Shown: in pieces, positions 29,882 through 40,519 of the stretch
How positions within the stretch are numbered: the first letter of the stretch is position 1
Layout: each line of letters opens with the position of its first letter
Source of the DNA: Balamuthia mandrillaris
Taxonomy: Eukaryota > Discosea > Longamoebia > Balamuthiidae
Length of the DNA: 43,897 nt
Direction: 5' to 3'
Assembly (NCBI GenBank): GCA_031835245.1
Contig: JAVKOQ010000245.1
Span: 35,001-78,897 of the forward strand
The notes under the pieces: model-generated
Seen by the model: only the letters and a program-made list of their open reading frames with translations
What the model was told of the DNA's origin: nothing
Databases searched by the model: none
Position numbers and translations under genes: made by a program

Positions 29882-30393
29882 CTTTGTTCACATCCTCTCT
29901 TTCGTTATAACTTTTATTATAATTTAAGAAATGTCATGAGGTGGGAGGAAGATGGGAAGTCTCCTCTCAATGGCTCTCTTGCTTCCATCCTTCTTCGCTC
30001 CGTCCATCACGCCACCGCCACTCTCTTCGCCAACAATTCCAATCGGAATTTATTTGGTTTATCATCAAATTGAATTAAAAATCTATTTAAGAATCGATAA
30101 TTCTGGTTTATTATTTTTATTGTCGACGATCAACACCACAAAAAAACCAAAGATCACCTAATGGACACCTTAAATTTTTCCAAATATAGGCGAACGCTTA
30201 CAAATTGCAACAAAACAAAAAAGAAAAAGAAAAGATTGAAAAGAAAGAAAAAGCAAACGAGGAAGGAGGAGGAGTTTGTTGATTTGGGTCACTCCACACG
30301 AGAGCAAAAAAAAAAAAAAGAGGAAAAAGTAGAAGGAGGAGGACACACACAAAAAAAAATTAAATAATAATAATCAAACCCAAAAAAAAAAGA
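29882..30393. other. Intergenic region upstream of amino-acid permease
   Basis: GC-rich at 29,930-30,050, then AT-rich. A TTGTCGACGA string at 30,119-30,128 resembles the TGTCGACA element but is not exact. Poly-A runs precede the start codon at 30,394. No gene is supported. Confidence 0.4.
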
Positions 30394-33215
30394 ATGAGCT
30401 CACCTCCACCCACCACTACGCCAAGCCTCAGCATCAACGGAGGAGGGGGACTGCAAGCCGCCTCCACAGGAGGAGGAGGAGGAGGAGGGGAAGGAGGAGG
30501 AGGAGCGCCAACCAGCCGGTCAGCCTCCAACGAACGTACCCCTCTGCTTCTCTCTGCCTCCTCCCGCCACTCCTCCTCCTCCTTGACCGCCTCCTCCTAC
30601 ACCTCCTCTCCCTCCATGGCCCGATTCGAGCAAAGCTGGGAGTTCCCTGGCTGGGGGCAGGTCAGACGTTTGGACCTGGACGAGGCTGCTGACGAAGGAG
30701 GAGGCGAAAGCAGCAGCGGCAGCGGCAGCAACAGCAACCGTCACAGCAGTCGGTCTTCCAGAAGGATATCAGCCTCCACCTCCGCTTCCTCCACCTCGGC
30801 AACGCCGTTGCTCTCCTCCTCTCCCTCCGACCCTTCCTCCTCCTCCCCCTCCTCCGCCTCCTCTGATGAGGGCTTCTCTCTACGGCACAGCGGCAGCAGC
30901 GACGGCGGTGCTTCTTCCGCTCCTCTGCCTAGAGTCTCTTCTTCGTCCTCTCCTCGCAGGGCCACTTCCCCTCGTCGTACCAGCTCTCTTGTCTCTGACA
31001 CCCTTTGGAACCCCTCTTCTTCCTCTTCTTCCTCGATCGGCGACAAAAAGTCCGCCAAAGCCTCTGCAGAAGGAGGAGGAGACAAGGCGGTGCGGTACGG
31101 CGGCTTTGCGAACCGGTATTTCAGCTGGTTGCCGGGCGTGAAGTCGGAGGAACAGCTGGCCGCCATGACGGAGCGGGAGAGGGAGGAGCTGCACAAGCTG
31201 GGGCAGTGGCGGGCCACCTCCATCGCTGGCAACGACATTCTCAGCTCGTGCCTCTACGTCTCGGGCATTTGCACGGTGGCTGCCGGGAAGTTTGCGCCCA
31301 TCTCCTTGATGTTGGTCGCTGTCGTTTTGTATTTGTTTCGCAGCGTTTATTCTGAGGTTAGCTTGCTATTTTGCTTTTTGCTTTTTTTCGTCTTCTTTTC
31401 GTTATTTTTTCCGTTTTCCTTTTTCTTTTTCTTTTTCTCAATAACAAACAAACAAAAAAGGTTGGCAGTGCTCTCCCCTGTAATGGAATGAGGTTCCTAC
31501 ACAGTCCTCCTCAATACCACCAGCAAGCTAGTGGGCGCCTTTGCTGCGTGTCTCACTCTGCTCAGCTATGTGGCCACGGCGGTGGTCTCTGCCTCCACGG
31601 CCATGGCCTACGCCCAAGCGGGAATCTGGCCGGGAATGAACCTCACCGTGGCCACCATCTGCGTGCTTGGCCTCTTTGCGCTGCTCAACCTGCTGGGCCT
31701 GAGCGAGAGCGCCAACGTGGCACTTCTTATTTTCCTGGCGCACGTGGCCACGCTCTGCCTGCTTGTTGGATGGTGCTTCTATCGGCTAGGCGAGAACGAG
31801 TTTTCGGTGTGGAAGGAGAACTGGAAGGTGCCACCGATGAGGAACGTACCACTGGACATATTCTTTGGCTTCTGCTCGGCGTTGTTGGGAGTGACGGGCT
31901 TTGAGACTTCAAGCAACTACATCGAGGAGCAGCGGGAGGGAGTCTTTCCCAAGACGCTGCGGAACATGTGGTTCTCTGTCACTCTCTTCAACCCGTTGTT
32001 GGGCTTCCTTGCACTTGGCTTGATTCCTATTGATGACATTGTAGACCATAAGGAAGGTTCGTTCTTGTTATTTTTTCCATCCATATTTTTTTGTGTTATA
32101 AATTATTTCTGACGTTTGTGCCATCGCCTCTCTTTTTTCCGTTCAGACCTGTTGGCTCATTTGGGACAAGTGGTAGCAGGCGACTGGCTAAACACTTTGG
32201 TCAGCGTGGACGCCACCTTGGTCCTCTGCGGCTCCGTTTTGACTTCCTACGTGGGTGTAGGCGGTCTCGCCAAACGCATGACGTTGGACCGCTGCCTCCC
32301 TCAGTTCCTTCTTGCCGAGAATCCCATTACCCACACTAATCACTTCATCATCATCACCTTCTTCCTCATCACCTCCTCCCTCTACCTCCTCGTGCAGGGC
32401 AGCATCGACGCACTGGCTGGTGTCTACGCCATTGCCTTCCTCAGCGTGATGTCCTTGTACGCCATCGGCAACATCCTCCTCAAGTACAAGCGAGAGCGCA
32501 TGCCTAGGGACATTCGAGCAAGCTGGCCCGCCGTAATCCTGGCTCTCGCTGCTGTGATGGCTGGGCTGGCTGGCAACATTGCCTACGACCCCAAAAACAT
32601 CACGTACTTTAGCTATTACTTTGGGGTGACGCTGATGTTGGTAATGATCATGTTTGTCCGCATCCGCCTCCTCAAGATTGTGTACTACTTCCTCAGTAAG
32701 ACGTTCCTTAAAAAATACATCGGCGACTGGATCCAGAAGCAGATCAAGAACATCAACCAGCAGAGCGTGGTCTTCTTTGCCAAGACCGATGAGCTGCACA
32801 TCCTCAACAAGGCGGTGCTCTATGTGAGGGACAACGAGCTGACGAGCTCCCTCTTGTTTGTGCATATTTATGACCTGGAGGAGGACATCCCGCAAGACTT
32901 GGCCGCCCACGTGGCTCTGCTGGATCGTATTTATCCCAAGATTCGAATGGACTTGGTATGCTGCTTATAGCTCTCTCCTCTTTTTCTTTTTTCTGGTTGT
33001 TTGTTATTCTAAAGATCTTTTCCGTTTTTTCTGACCTTTCTTTCTTCTGGTTGTTTTAGTTATTGGTGGAAGGGCGTTTCTGCCCAGAAGTGATCAACCA
33101 ATTGGCCGAGGAGTTGAACGTGCCTCAAAACCTTATGTTCTTGACCTGCCCAGGAGAACGCTTCCCAGAAAAGTTGGGCCACTTTGGAGGTGTTCGTATC
33201 ATCACCACGGATTGA
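30394..33215 (+). CDS. APC-superfamily amino-acid permease with a frameshift
   Basis: Exons: 30394-31356, 31461-32056, 32147-32955, 33060-33215. Residues 1-about 255 are a Ser/Gly-rich, probably cytosolic and phosphorylated region. Then comes an APC transporter core: ATSIAGNDILSSCLYVSG, GKFAPISLMLVAVVLYLF, VGSALPCNG, TVLLNTTSKLVGAFAACLTL and many more hydrophobic helices. A soluble C-terminal domain starts near NQQSVVFFAKTDELHILNKA and resembles a universal-stress-type fold. Exon 2 begins in one frame (VGSALPCNG) and continues in another (SYTVLLNTTSK). Four extra bases, at 31,488-31,491, account for this, because removing them gives the conserved ALPxNGGxY wording. Either this copy is disabled or the assembly has an error. 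Substrate is unknown. Confidence 0.8.
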
Positions 33216-33385
33216 GAAGAGAAAAAACAAAAAGGTAAGAAAACAGAAAACAACTAAACGATGAAACAAAGAACAACAAAAAAAAAAAGAAGAAAACAAA
33301 CTTAAATGAACATTTGTTTTATACAACTATATGCAAAACTAACGAAAGAAGAGAACAACAACAAGAGAGACAGCAGGAGACGCTG

Positions 33386-33685
33386 TTAGAAGAAAGCTGG
33401 GCGCATGAAGGCGTTGCCAGCAATGGAAGCCGCGGAGGACTCCTCACCGGAGCTGGCCTTTTGGATGGCATTTCTGCACTCGCACTCGCCGCCGTCGTTG
33501 TCCTCATCCTCACCGGGAGTGGAGGGATTGCCGCTGGGCAGTCGGTCAAGGAGACAGGCGGTGCGGTAGCTGTTGCTGAAGGTGTAGCTGCACATCTGGC
33601 GGACGGAGGTGGAGGCGAAGCCTGTTGCCCTGCTGTTCACAGAAGGCTGAAGAGAGAGAGAAAATGATGGTGAGTTGCGTTCTCA

Positions 33686-33728
<43 letters not shown>

Positions 33729-35046
33729 CGAATGAAGACTTACAGCCATGATATTGCTGGAGTGACGAGCTCCATAGTTGTGACCGATCTCATGAGCAGG
33801 GATGACCCAACGAGCATTGCCGCCGAGGTAGCCGGTGATGCCGCACCCTCTGTTAGTGTTCCTGCAGAGGGCGCTGTAGTAGGCCCTTCCAGCAACGCCC
33901 GTGCGGTCCGGCAAGCAGCCAGAGAGCAAGTGCCACAGGCCGATGGAGCGGTCCGTCTGCCTGGTCCTCCAGTTGCAGAAGGGTGTCAGCCGTGTCTGAA
34001 CGTTGGAAGGACAGCTCCTGGTGTTGTAGCTGGAAGAGGAGGAGGAGGAGGAAGGGCTGGTGTTGATGACGAGGGACTTGAGGACGGGCTTGTTGCGGAC
34101 AGCACGGTAGTAGTGACCTTGCATGGTGTTGAAGATGTAAGTCACGGTGTTGCGGGTGCCAGTGGAACCTCCGGCCTTGCGAGCGTACTGGTTGTCGGTT
34201 GCCACTCCCATCAAGAGGTAGCTGTCGCTTCTGGGAGGGCAGTAGCGAGTGGGCTTCACGTCTCCGAAGGACTCTTGTTCCTCCTCCTCTTCTTCTGGAA
34301 CGAGATCATCATCGGTGGTTCCGCATGAGGCGGCCTCCTCTGCTTCGTCAGAACGGGGGTTGAAGGTGCCGAGCTCGGAGATGTTCTCCTTGAAGACCAC
34401 CATGTTGTTGCCCAACATGTCCACCACCGAGTCCTCGCTGCTCCTCTTGGAGAGAGTGGGATGAAGGTAGGTAGGCTCGACCACATAACTCTCTCCCTTT
34501 TCCTCGTTGGTGATGCTCATGTGGAAGATTCCTCTCTCGCGGTCAACAAGCACAGCCGAGACGGTGGCTCGTTCGTGACCGTCAATGGTGGCCTCACCGA
34601 GGTAGGCATTACTCTCGGGGGAGTAAGACTCGACCAAGTCGCCTTCGGAGAGGATGGATATCACGGCCTGAGGATGGAACACCTCTGCGTTGTGATGGAG
34701 AGAGGCGGAGAACTCGCGTTTCAAGGCCTTGAAGGAGAGGCTCATGGAGTGACCGCTGTTGAAGGTGGAGTTGGTGACGGTTCTTCTCCTCATCGCTCCC
34801 TTGGGATTGGCATGCAGCTGAAAAGAAATGCCCTCCAGAAACTCCCGTTCCTCAGGTAGTTCCCTGGAACGAGCTGGTTTCGATGCTGTGTCAGTCATCG
34901 CCAGGAGTAAACATTGTTCTCCGAAGTAAGAACAGAAGCGTACCATAGATGTCGGCAAAGTCTGGTTCCTGGGCGAAAGCACAAGAAGCGACGAAGCCCA
35001 GAAGCAAGGCTCCAGCGAACATCATAACAAGGCGTGTGTTCTTCAT
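33386..35046 (-). CDS. Secreted M12B (ADAM/reprolysin-like) zinc metalloprotease
   Basis: Three exons on the minus strand: 35046-34944, 34885-33744, 33646-33386; 501 residues. Residues 1-25 are a signal peptide (FAGALLLGFVASCAFAQ). A prodomain follows, with the reprolysin-propeptide pattern AYLGEATIDGHERATVSAVL and ESYVVEPTYL. An acidic linker and a Cys at KPTRYCPP, which could act as an inhibitory cysteine switch, lead into the catalytic domain. The zinc site is HEIGHNYGARH (about 399-409), split from its Met-turn partner IMA/PSVNSR by a phase-0 intron. The spacing between the last His and the Met-turn is short compared with animal ADAMs. No disintegrin or transmembrane segment follows. A Ser/Gly/acid-rich tail ends the protein. 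It is likely secreted or vacuolar and may cut extracellular proteins. Confidence 0.85.
33690..33727 (-). repeat. (GA)n array in metalloprotease intron 2
   Basis: A perfect GA run on the plus strand, CT on the coding strand, directly between the zinc-motif exon and the last exon. Confidence 0.85.
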
Positions 35047-35984
35047 TCTTTTGTTTGGCTGGGCAAAACTTTGGCGTTAACTGTTCCGGTAGTGTATGTA
35101 TGAATGTATTTGTATTGTTTGTGTTTTGGTTTTGTTTGTTGTGTTGAAGAAAGAGAAAGCAGGAGAAGAAGGTTTTGTTTAAATACCTTGGTGTAGGTAA
35201 CAAACATTTGGTACTCGTTGCATTCATTTCCCAAAAAGGTCACAACAGATAAATAACATGGAGAGTTCACCAAGAAGATAACAGTCCAGTGGCTCTACTC
35301 CCTACCATCCTGGTCCACCCACCCGTTCCTTCTCCACGGACTTGTCCCGAAGCAAACAGATGCACAGAAAGCAAAGCAAGGGATGCAAAAAAAAAATCAC
35401 CGATTGAAGCACATGCCCCCCAATTCTCTAGTTCCTCTCCTCTATCTGTTCAAAGTGGCGCATAAACAACAACCACCACCCGACACAGCCCTAAACCCCG
35501 CCACGTTCAAGGCAAACAGTGAAATTCCCATTCCACAATAACAAGAATAGGGTTTCAAAGAAACCTAATGGGCGTTTTTATCTCGTTTCCTTCCAATAAT
35601 AATATTCTCTCTCGTATTTATCTGTTCCACATGAGCGATAGAAACGAGAGTGAGTGGAATCGGATAGATAGATAGATAGACGTAGTTTGGCTTTGAAGAG
35701 AGGGGTTAACAGATGGTCCGGTTCATCCTCTCTGGGTTCGTGTCGTCTGGAAGTGATGATATATGCGTTCTTTGCATTCCAGAGCATTACTTTAATTAAT
35801 ATTAATATTATAAAAAAATCAAAAAAATCAGAAAATAAAGTAAAATAAAAACAAAAAGAAGAAAAAGGACTATCAGCGGTAAAGACTTTTTCTCTTTCCT
35901 TCTTGTCTTACTTTCCTCCATCCAACCAAACCCTTTTAAAAAGCTTAACTTAATGGATGGTCGAACACACAACCAACAAAAGGC
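35047..35984. other. Long divergent intergenic region
   Basis: This spans the upstream regions of the metalloprotease (start 35,046, minus) and the glycosyltransferase (start 35,985, plus). A short GATA run occurs at 35,667-35,681, and an AT-rich A tract precedes the plus-strand gene. Small open frames show no domain wording. No RNA gene was recognised. Confidence 0.45.
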
Positions 35985-37169
35985 ATGACGGGGCGGAGAT
36001 ATTTCTGGCCGATGGTCGGCGTCTGTGTCACCCTGAGCTGTGCTCTGGTGTGGCTCCTTTGTCATGCCTCGGGAGCCACGGACTACCGCAACCTCGCGGC
36101 CTCTCCGCTCGAGCTCGAGGCCAAAGAGCACCTGCACCAAGTCAACAAAGACCTGTGGCAGAAAATTATGGCCCTGGAGACAGAGAACCAACGCTTGAAG
36201 GAAGCCCTCAACAACTACGCAACAGACACAACAGCCAACGCGGACACCAAAAGGCCAAAGCAGCCAACCCAGCTGTGGGAACGCATCTACATCTCACAGC
36301 CAGACTTTGGCTCCCAGCTGCAGCTGGAAGAGGAGCTGCCCCATTTGACGCGTGGCGTCATTACCTTGGCCCAAGGCATGGAATCCGTGGAATGGGTACT
36401 TGGGCTTGTGACCAGCCTTCACCAGCACCACCCGGACATCAACATCACCGTCAACACCGACAGGGAGACCTATCCCAAGCTGAAAGGGACGTTGGATTGG
36501 TACATGCACCATTCTGAGTGCTTTACGAACGTGACGGGACATTTGATGTTGAGAGAGTTGGAGAAAGTGGACCCGAATAGTTGGTCCGAGCAGGCGTTGA
36601 AGAGGTTGCCGAGTCGGGCGGAGAAGCTGCAAGTGATCAGGGGGTCACCTTATGATTTGACGTTGTTTATGGATGCGGATGTGTTCATTTGTCGGCCCGG
36701 CTTGGACCAGCTTTGGTTGTATGTTCTCTCTTCTGTTCTTGTGTCTTTCTTGTTGTCATTTTAAAGATTTAACACAACAAACAACCAAAGTTTGCTTCTA
36801 CAGTACGACGTGGCAGCAACGATAACACCAGCACAATACAAGAAGAACAATGCCAGGCCAAACGTTCCTGACAGCTTCATGGAGCTCAATAGCGGGGTGA
36901 CGCTCTACCGGCGCAACAACATCACCGAGAGGATGTTGAATAAATGGGCTGACCTGTTGTTCACAAGAGGCGGGATGGACCAGGGCTCCTTCCGAGAAGC
37001 CCTCTGGACGGAGAGGGCCTCTGTCTATGCCCTCCCCTATGTCTACAATTGCAGGACGTTGAAAAGCTGCGGTGCCGCCAAGGAATGCTTCGTGGCTCAT
37101 TGGAAGGAAGTCCCCGAGAAGACCAAGTTGTTACAACAGTGTGGGTTCACGAAGAAACATTTCTCATAA
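35985..37169 (+). CDS. Golgi type II glycosyltransferase-like protein with DxD motif
   Basis: Two exons: 35985-36718 and 36791-37169; 370 residues. Residues about 6-28 are a signal anchor (FWPMVGVCVTLSCALVWLLC), followed by a coiled-coil stem (KDLWQKIMALETENQRLKEA). The lumenal part has a GT-A-like layout: RGVITLAQGMESVEWVLGLV at the first strand, then LTLFMDADVFICRPG with the DxD metal-binding motif (about 230-232). Later come FMELNSGVTLYRR and WTERASVYALPYVYNCR, typical of nucleotide-sugar transferases that make glycan extensions. Several paired Cys lie near the end (YNCRTLKSCGAAKECF). The exact CAZy family and donor sugar are not clear. The single intron splits the domain just after the DxD strand. 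The first residues of exon 2 (FLLQYDVAA) continue the fold without a gap. Confidence 0.75.
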
Positions 37170-37213
37170 CGTTTAAAAAAAGTTTTAATAAAAATAAAAT
37201 AATAATAATAAGC

Positions 37214-37315
37214 CGTGACGACACGGATGCTTGACCAGCCCAGTCTGAATTTCAATTGGATGATCATTGATCAAGATCCTCCAATTAAAATCAATATTTG
37301 TTTCGTGTCGTCACG
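37214..37315. promoter_or_regulatory. Nested inverted repeat with CGTGACGACACG arms
   Basis: Perfect 12-base arms at 37,214-37,225 and 37,304-37,315 enclose a second inverted pair (AATTGGA and TCCAATT) and GATCATTGATC. The outer arm matches the CGTGAC[A/G][A/T]CAC element found upstream of the sulfotransferase gene. The structure ends about 42 bases before the MITD1-like start codon. Confidence 0.5.
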
Positions 37316-37356
37316 AAAATATCCAAAAGAAAAAGAAAAAGAGAAAAAGAGAAGAG

Positions 37357-39132
37357 ATGGCCGACTGCTCAGGGCTGTTGCAAACGGGACTGTCGTTTGT
37401 CCAGAAGGCAACCGAGCAGGACAATGCTGGCAACTACAGCGAAGCTTTTCGTCTCTACTCACTCGCCATCGAAGCATTTCTTTCTGTCATAAAAAGTATT
37501 GTTTTTGTGTTTTTTTCCACCTCATCTCATCTTTGTTTAACGCGTTCAAAAAATAAAGTGGAGAGAAACAAACGTATCAAACAGACGGTCGCCAGAAAGG
37601 CCAGTGAGTACATGGCCAGAGCAGAACAGCTGAAAGAAATTCTTAGTGCTCCCATGTACACCTTTCTTTCTTATCATTTCATCCTTGTCGTTTCTTTCTT
37701 TCTTAGACTTGTCTTCTCTCTCTCTCTCTCTCTCTCTTAGTCTCTCTGTCTCTCTGTCTCTCTCTCTCGCTCTGTCTTCTCTCTTTTGGTCTCTCTCTCT
37801 CTCTCTCTGTTTCGCTGCTCCTCTCTTTGTCTTTTACGTTCTTATGTTAATAACAGCTGTTACAAATAAAAAAAAAGAGAGGGTATGCAATTTCCATCGG
37901 TGCCTTCATCCTCTCTTTCTGGTCTGGACCAAGTGTCGCTAAACTCTGCTGCTGTGAAAGGTTTGTCGTTTGTTTGAGCTATTATCTTTTCTTTTCCTTT
38001 TGTTTTGTTTTTTTTTGGGATGCTCACCTTTCTTGTTGTAGAAACGCAGCAACAACCGCCAGGCATTCATTTCCCTTCTCCTCCTTCGGTCAATGGATAT
38101 CCATCTTCGCCTTCTTCCTCTTCAGCACCATCCTCTTCATTTCCTTCTTCTCCCTCCTTTGCTCCTTCTTCTTCGTCATCCGCTCCTTCTCCCTCTTTTG
38201 GAGCGGAACATAACAGAAGTGACGACATCACTATCACTTTGGAGGAAGGTCAAACCGGTCATACGTTCGAAAGTCTCTTTGGAAGTTATCTTGCTGGTTC
38301 GCTTACATTTATGCTATTCTGTTGCTTTCTTGTTCTTGTCCCTCCTCCTGCTTCTCCTTCTCTTGTTCTTCTTCGTTTTCTTATGTTCTTCTCCTGCTTC
38401 TTCTTCTGCTGCTTCTTATGTTGTTGTTGTTGTTGTTGTTCTCTTCTTCTTCGTTTCTTATTCTTTACCGTATGTTTCCTTGCGATTATTTGAACGATAA
38501 TAGGAAGCACAGAAATAAGAATAGAAGATCCAAATATTAGATTCACGCATCAACTGTACAACTTTTTGCGGTTTTGCGAATTGGTGGTCTCCCAACGCAC
38601 TTGTAGAAAACTCACCTTGGTAACTTATTTTGAGAGCGAAGCTCAAAAGAGTGAAATGGAAGCAAATCTCAGAGAAATCGGAGCAAGCTTGATGGTACGG
38701 TTACGAGCGCTTAGAAGCAGAGAAAAGAAGAACAACACGAAGAAGAAGGCAGTGGGAAGGGAACTTGGGAAGCGAGCACGACTTGAGGGATACTAACATG
38801 AATGCAATCAAACAACCAAACAAAACAAAAGGAGCATAATGTCGCGTTGTATCTTGTCTTCAAGCCAACGTTACACGACCAGAAAATAGTGTGTTCGAAT
38901 GGCTGGCACATTTGCAGCTCTTCTGGCCTAGATATTTATCAAAACCCAAAAAGCAAGGCAACGTGCCCCCAAACCTCTCTTTCATGTTCCTTGTACTTCT
39001 CGTCTTGTCATTGTTTCCTTCTGATCTTTTTTCTCACAATGTTTTCCAAACTAACAGTTGGCCATTGGGGCTTTAAACTTAGCATTACGTCCGGTCAAAC
39101 CAACCACCATTCGCATGGTTCGAAAAGTGTAA
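37357..39132 (+). CDS. MITD1: MITD1-like protein (MIT domain plus C-terminal PLD-like domain)
   Basis: Seven exons: 37357-37495, 37559-37655, 37878-37960, 38042-38296, 38504-38694, 38832-38957, 39058-39132; 321 residues. Residues 1-75 are an MIT three-helix domain (YSEAFRLYSLAIEAFLSVIK, RKASEYMARAEQLKEIL). A Ser/Pro-rich linker precedes the MITD1 C-terminal domain: GHTFESLFGSYL, IRIEDPNIRFTHQLYNFLRF, LHDQKIVCSNGWHICSSSGL, then LAIGALNLALRPVKPTT. In animals MITD1 binds ESCRT-III through MIT and membranes through the C-terminal part and times abscission. The intron between exons 6 and 7 appears to use a GC donor (AAG|GCAACG): the nearest GT would leave the wrong phase and remove the conserved ALRP end. 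Reading through exon 5 gives a shorter basic tail, a possible retained-intron form. Confidence 0.82.
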
Positions 39133-39159
39133 ACAAAAAAAATATTCGCCCTGCATTCT

Positions 39160-39266
39160 TTCTGTCGTTTCTTGTCGTCTTTCTTGTCGTTTTCTTCCTT
39201 TTTTCTTTCTTGTCGTTTCTTTCTTTCTTTCTTTCTTATAGTATGACTTTTGCTTTCTTCACGTAG
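39160..39266 (+). repeat. TTTCTTGTCGTTTC minisatellite, copy A
   Basis: Repeats of TTTCTTGTCG and TTTC end in TATGACTTTTGCTTTCTT. The same arrangement, including the TATGACTTTTGCTTTCTT tail, recurs at about 43,550-43,677, and a shorter version lies at 42,338-42,365. Confidence 0.65.
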
Positions 39267-39310
39267 TTCACCCAAAAAAAAAAAAGGGAGACCTAGCGTT
39301 TGTTTCGTGT

Positions 39311-40168
39311 TTATGCAAAGAGGGACAAAGCCGGAAGCAGTTTCACCGCAGCAGAGCTTTCGCTTTCGCTGGATTCAGAGGTTTGGGATTCAGAGGCTTG
39401 GGACTCTGATTCTTCCGCACCGGCCACGAACTTCAAAACGGCCAGAGCCAAGACTTCCTCCCAGTCTTCCGTCACCAGGTCTCGCTCCTCCTCCCTGGGG
39501 AAAATCATTTCGCCCTCATTGCTGGTGAAGTTGGCGCCAAGGTAAACCACAAAACCCTCCCCGAGGGAGACAGAGAGCACGGCGCAGTCCTTGCCATCGG
39601 CGTAGTGGCAGACCACGCCATCGCCCTCCCAGTTGCTCACGGCCTCCATGTTGTCCAGGCGGGTAAGGGTGGCTGGGCCGTGCTCCGCGAACGGTCCCTC
39701 CGCTGCCTCCTCGGTCTTCTCAAAGTCCTTGTCGCTGACGGGGCTCTCCCAACCCCAGACGAAGCTGCTGTTGAGGGAGTAGGCATTGGCGATCCAGACC
39801 AGCACCCCGCCTTCCTCCACGAACGTGCCGAAGAGGTTGACTTCGTAGGGGCTCAAGGTCCTGGCACCTCCTTGAATGCTGAAGAGGATGACCTCCACGC
39901 CTGTTAGAAACCCTCCCGAGGAGGCGTCAGAGTCATAACCGTCCGCTGGTTCGGAACTAGGGAAGAGAAAGGGGATGTCTCTGTCTTTCAGGACCTGGCT
40001 GATGACCCAGGTGGAGGTGGCAAAGTATCCTCCGCCAAACGGGGCGGTGTCCGCGGCATAGCCAGGGGTGTCGGTGAAGAACGCAATGGTTGGGGTGGTT
40101 TGCTGGGCAGCAACCAGGGTGGCGGCAGCAGCCAACACCGCCAAGAGAAGCCAAGCCTTTGATGCCAT
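39311..40168 (-). CDS. Secreted protein of unknown function
   Basis: An intronless minus-strand gene of 285 residues. I chose the ATG at 40,168 because it opens a clear signal peptide (MASKAWLLLAVLAAAATLVA, cleavage after AAQ); an in-frame upstream ATG at 40,243 would bury it. The mature part has alternating strands and helices (TIAFFTDTPGY, TSTWVISQVLKDRDIPFLFP, GVEVILFSIQGGARTL, FVEEGGVLVWIANAYSLNSS, GEGFVVYLGANF), which resembles a class I glutamine-amidotransferase-like or ThuA-like fold. No Cys-His-Glu triad is obvious. A Ser/Glu-rich stretch (SESQASESQTSESSESESS) precedes a short hydrophobic C-terminus (KLLPALSLFA) that is barely long enough for a GPI signal. It is GC-rich compared with its flanks. 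Confidence 0.7.
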   Translation of the reverse strand: MASKAWLLLAVLAAAATLVAAQQTTPTIAFFTDTPGYAADTAPFGGGYFATSTWVISQVLKDRDIPFLFPSSEPADGYDSDASSGGFLTGVEVILFSIQGGARTLSPYEVNLFGTFVEEGGVLVWIANAYSLNSSFVWGWESPVSDKDFEKTEEAAEGPFAEHGPATLTRLDNMEAVSNWEGDGVVCHYADGKDCAVLSVSLGEGFVVYLGANFTSNEGEMIFPREEERDLVTEDWEEVLALAVLKFVAGAEESESQASESQTSESSESESSAAVKLLPALSLFA

Positions 40169-40519
40169 ACCTTTGTGTGTTGTGTGCGTTACGGTTGCCT
40201 TTGGAGCCTTGTAAAAAGGAAGGCTCCATTCGGGGTCCTTCACCTATCTCCAGCTGCATTCCCCGCTTGAACCCTCAACAGAGGAGATCTTGGCATAAAT
40301 GCACGAGAAAGGGTAACCCTTTAGTGCTGCACGTGGTTAATTATAAGATAAGTTTAATCAATTGATTGATTGATTCCTTAATGTCGACAATCAAAAAGCA
40401 TGTCGACAAACTCGCTAATGTCGACAGTAATTAAATTCAGGATATTGTGTCGACATCGTGTGTCGACACAAAGTCTCCAAAACCAAAAAAAAAAGAAAGA
40501 GAGAAAAGAAAAGAAAAGA
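40169..40519. other. Divergent promoter region before UBA5
   Basis: This gap carries the upstream region of the secreted-protein gene and, from 40,350, AT-rich DNA with ATTGATTGATTG and the five TGTCGACA sites listed separately. A purine-rich leader (GAAAAGAAAAGAAAAGA) precedes the UBA5 ATG. Confidence 0.5.
40382..40468. promoter_or_regulatory. Cluster of five TGTCGACA palindromes upstream of UBA5
   Basis: Exact TGTCGACA copies start at 40,382, 40,401, 40,419, 40,448 and 40,461, all within 140 bases of the UBA5 start codon. Spacings are 19, 18, 29 and 13 bases. Flanks differ, so this is a repeated site rather than a simple tandem duplication. One further copy precedes the PPR gene (2,604) and one lies inside a UBA5 exon (41,645). 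A homodimeric transcription factor site is the natural reading. Confidence 0.6.

Noticed and set aside
32188-32910. 240-codon open frame antisense to the permease
   Set aside because: His/Val-rich antisense shadow of the transmembrane-helix exon, without domain wording.
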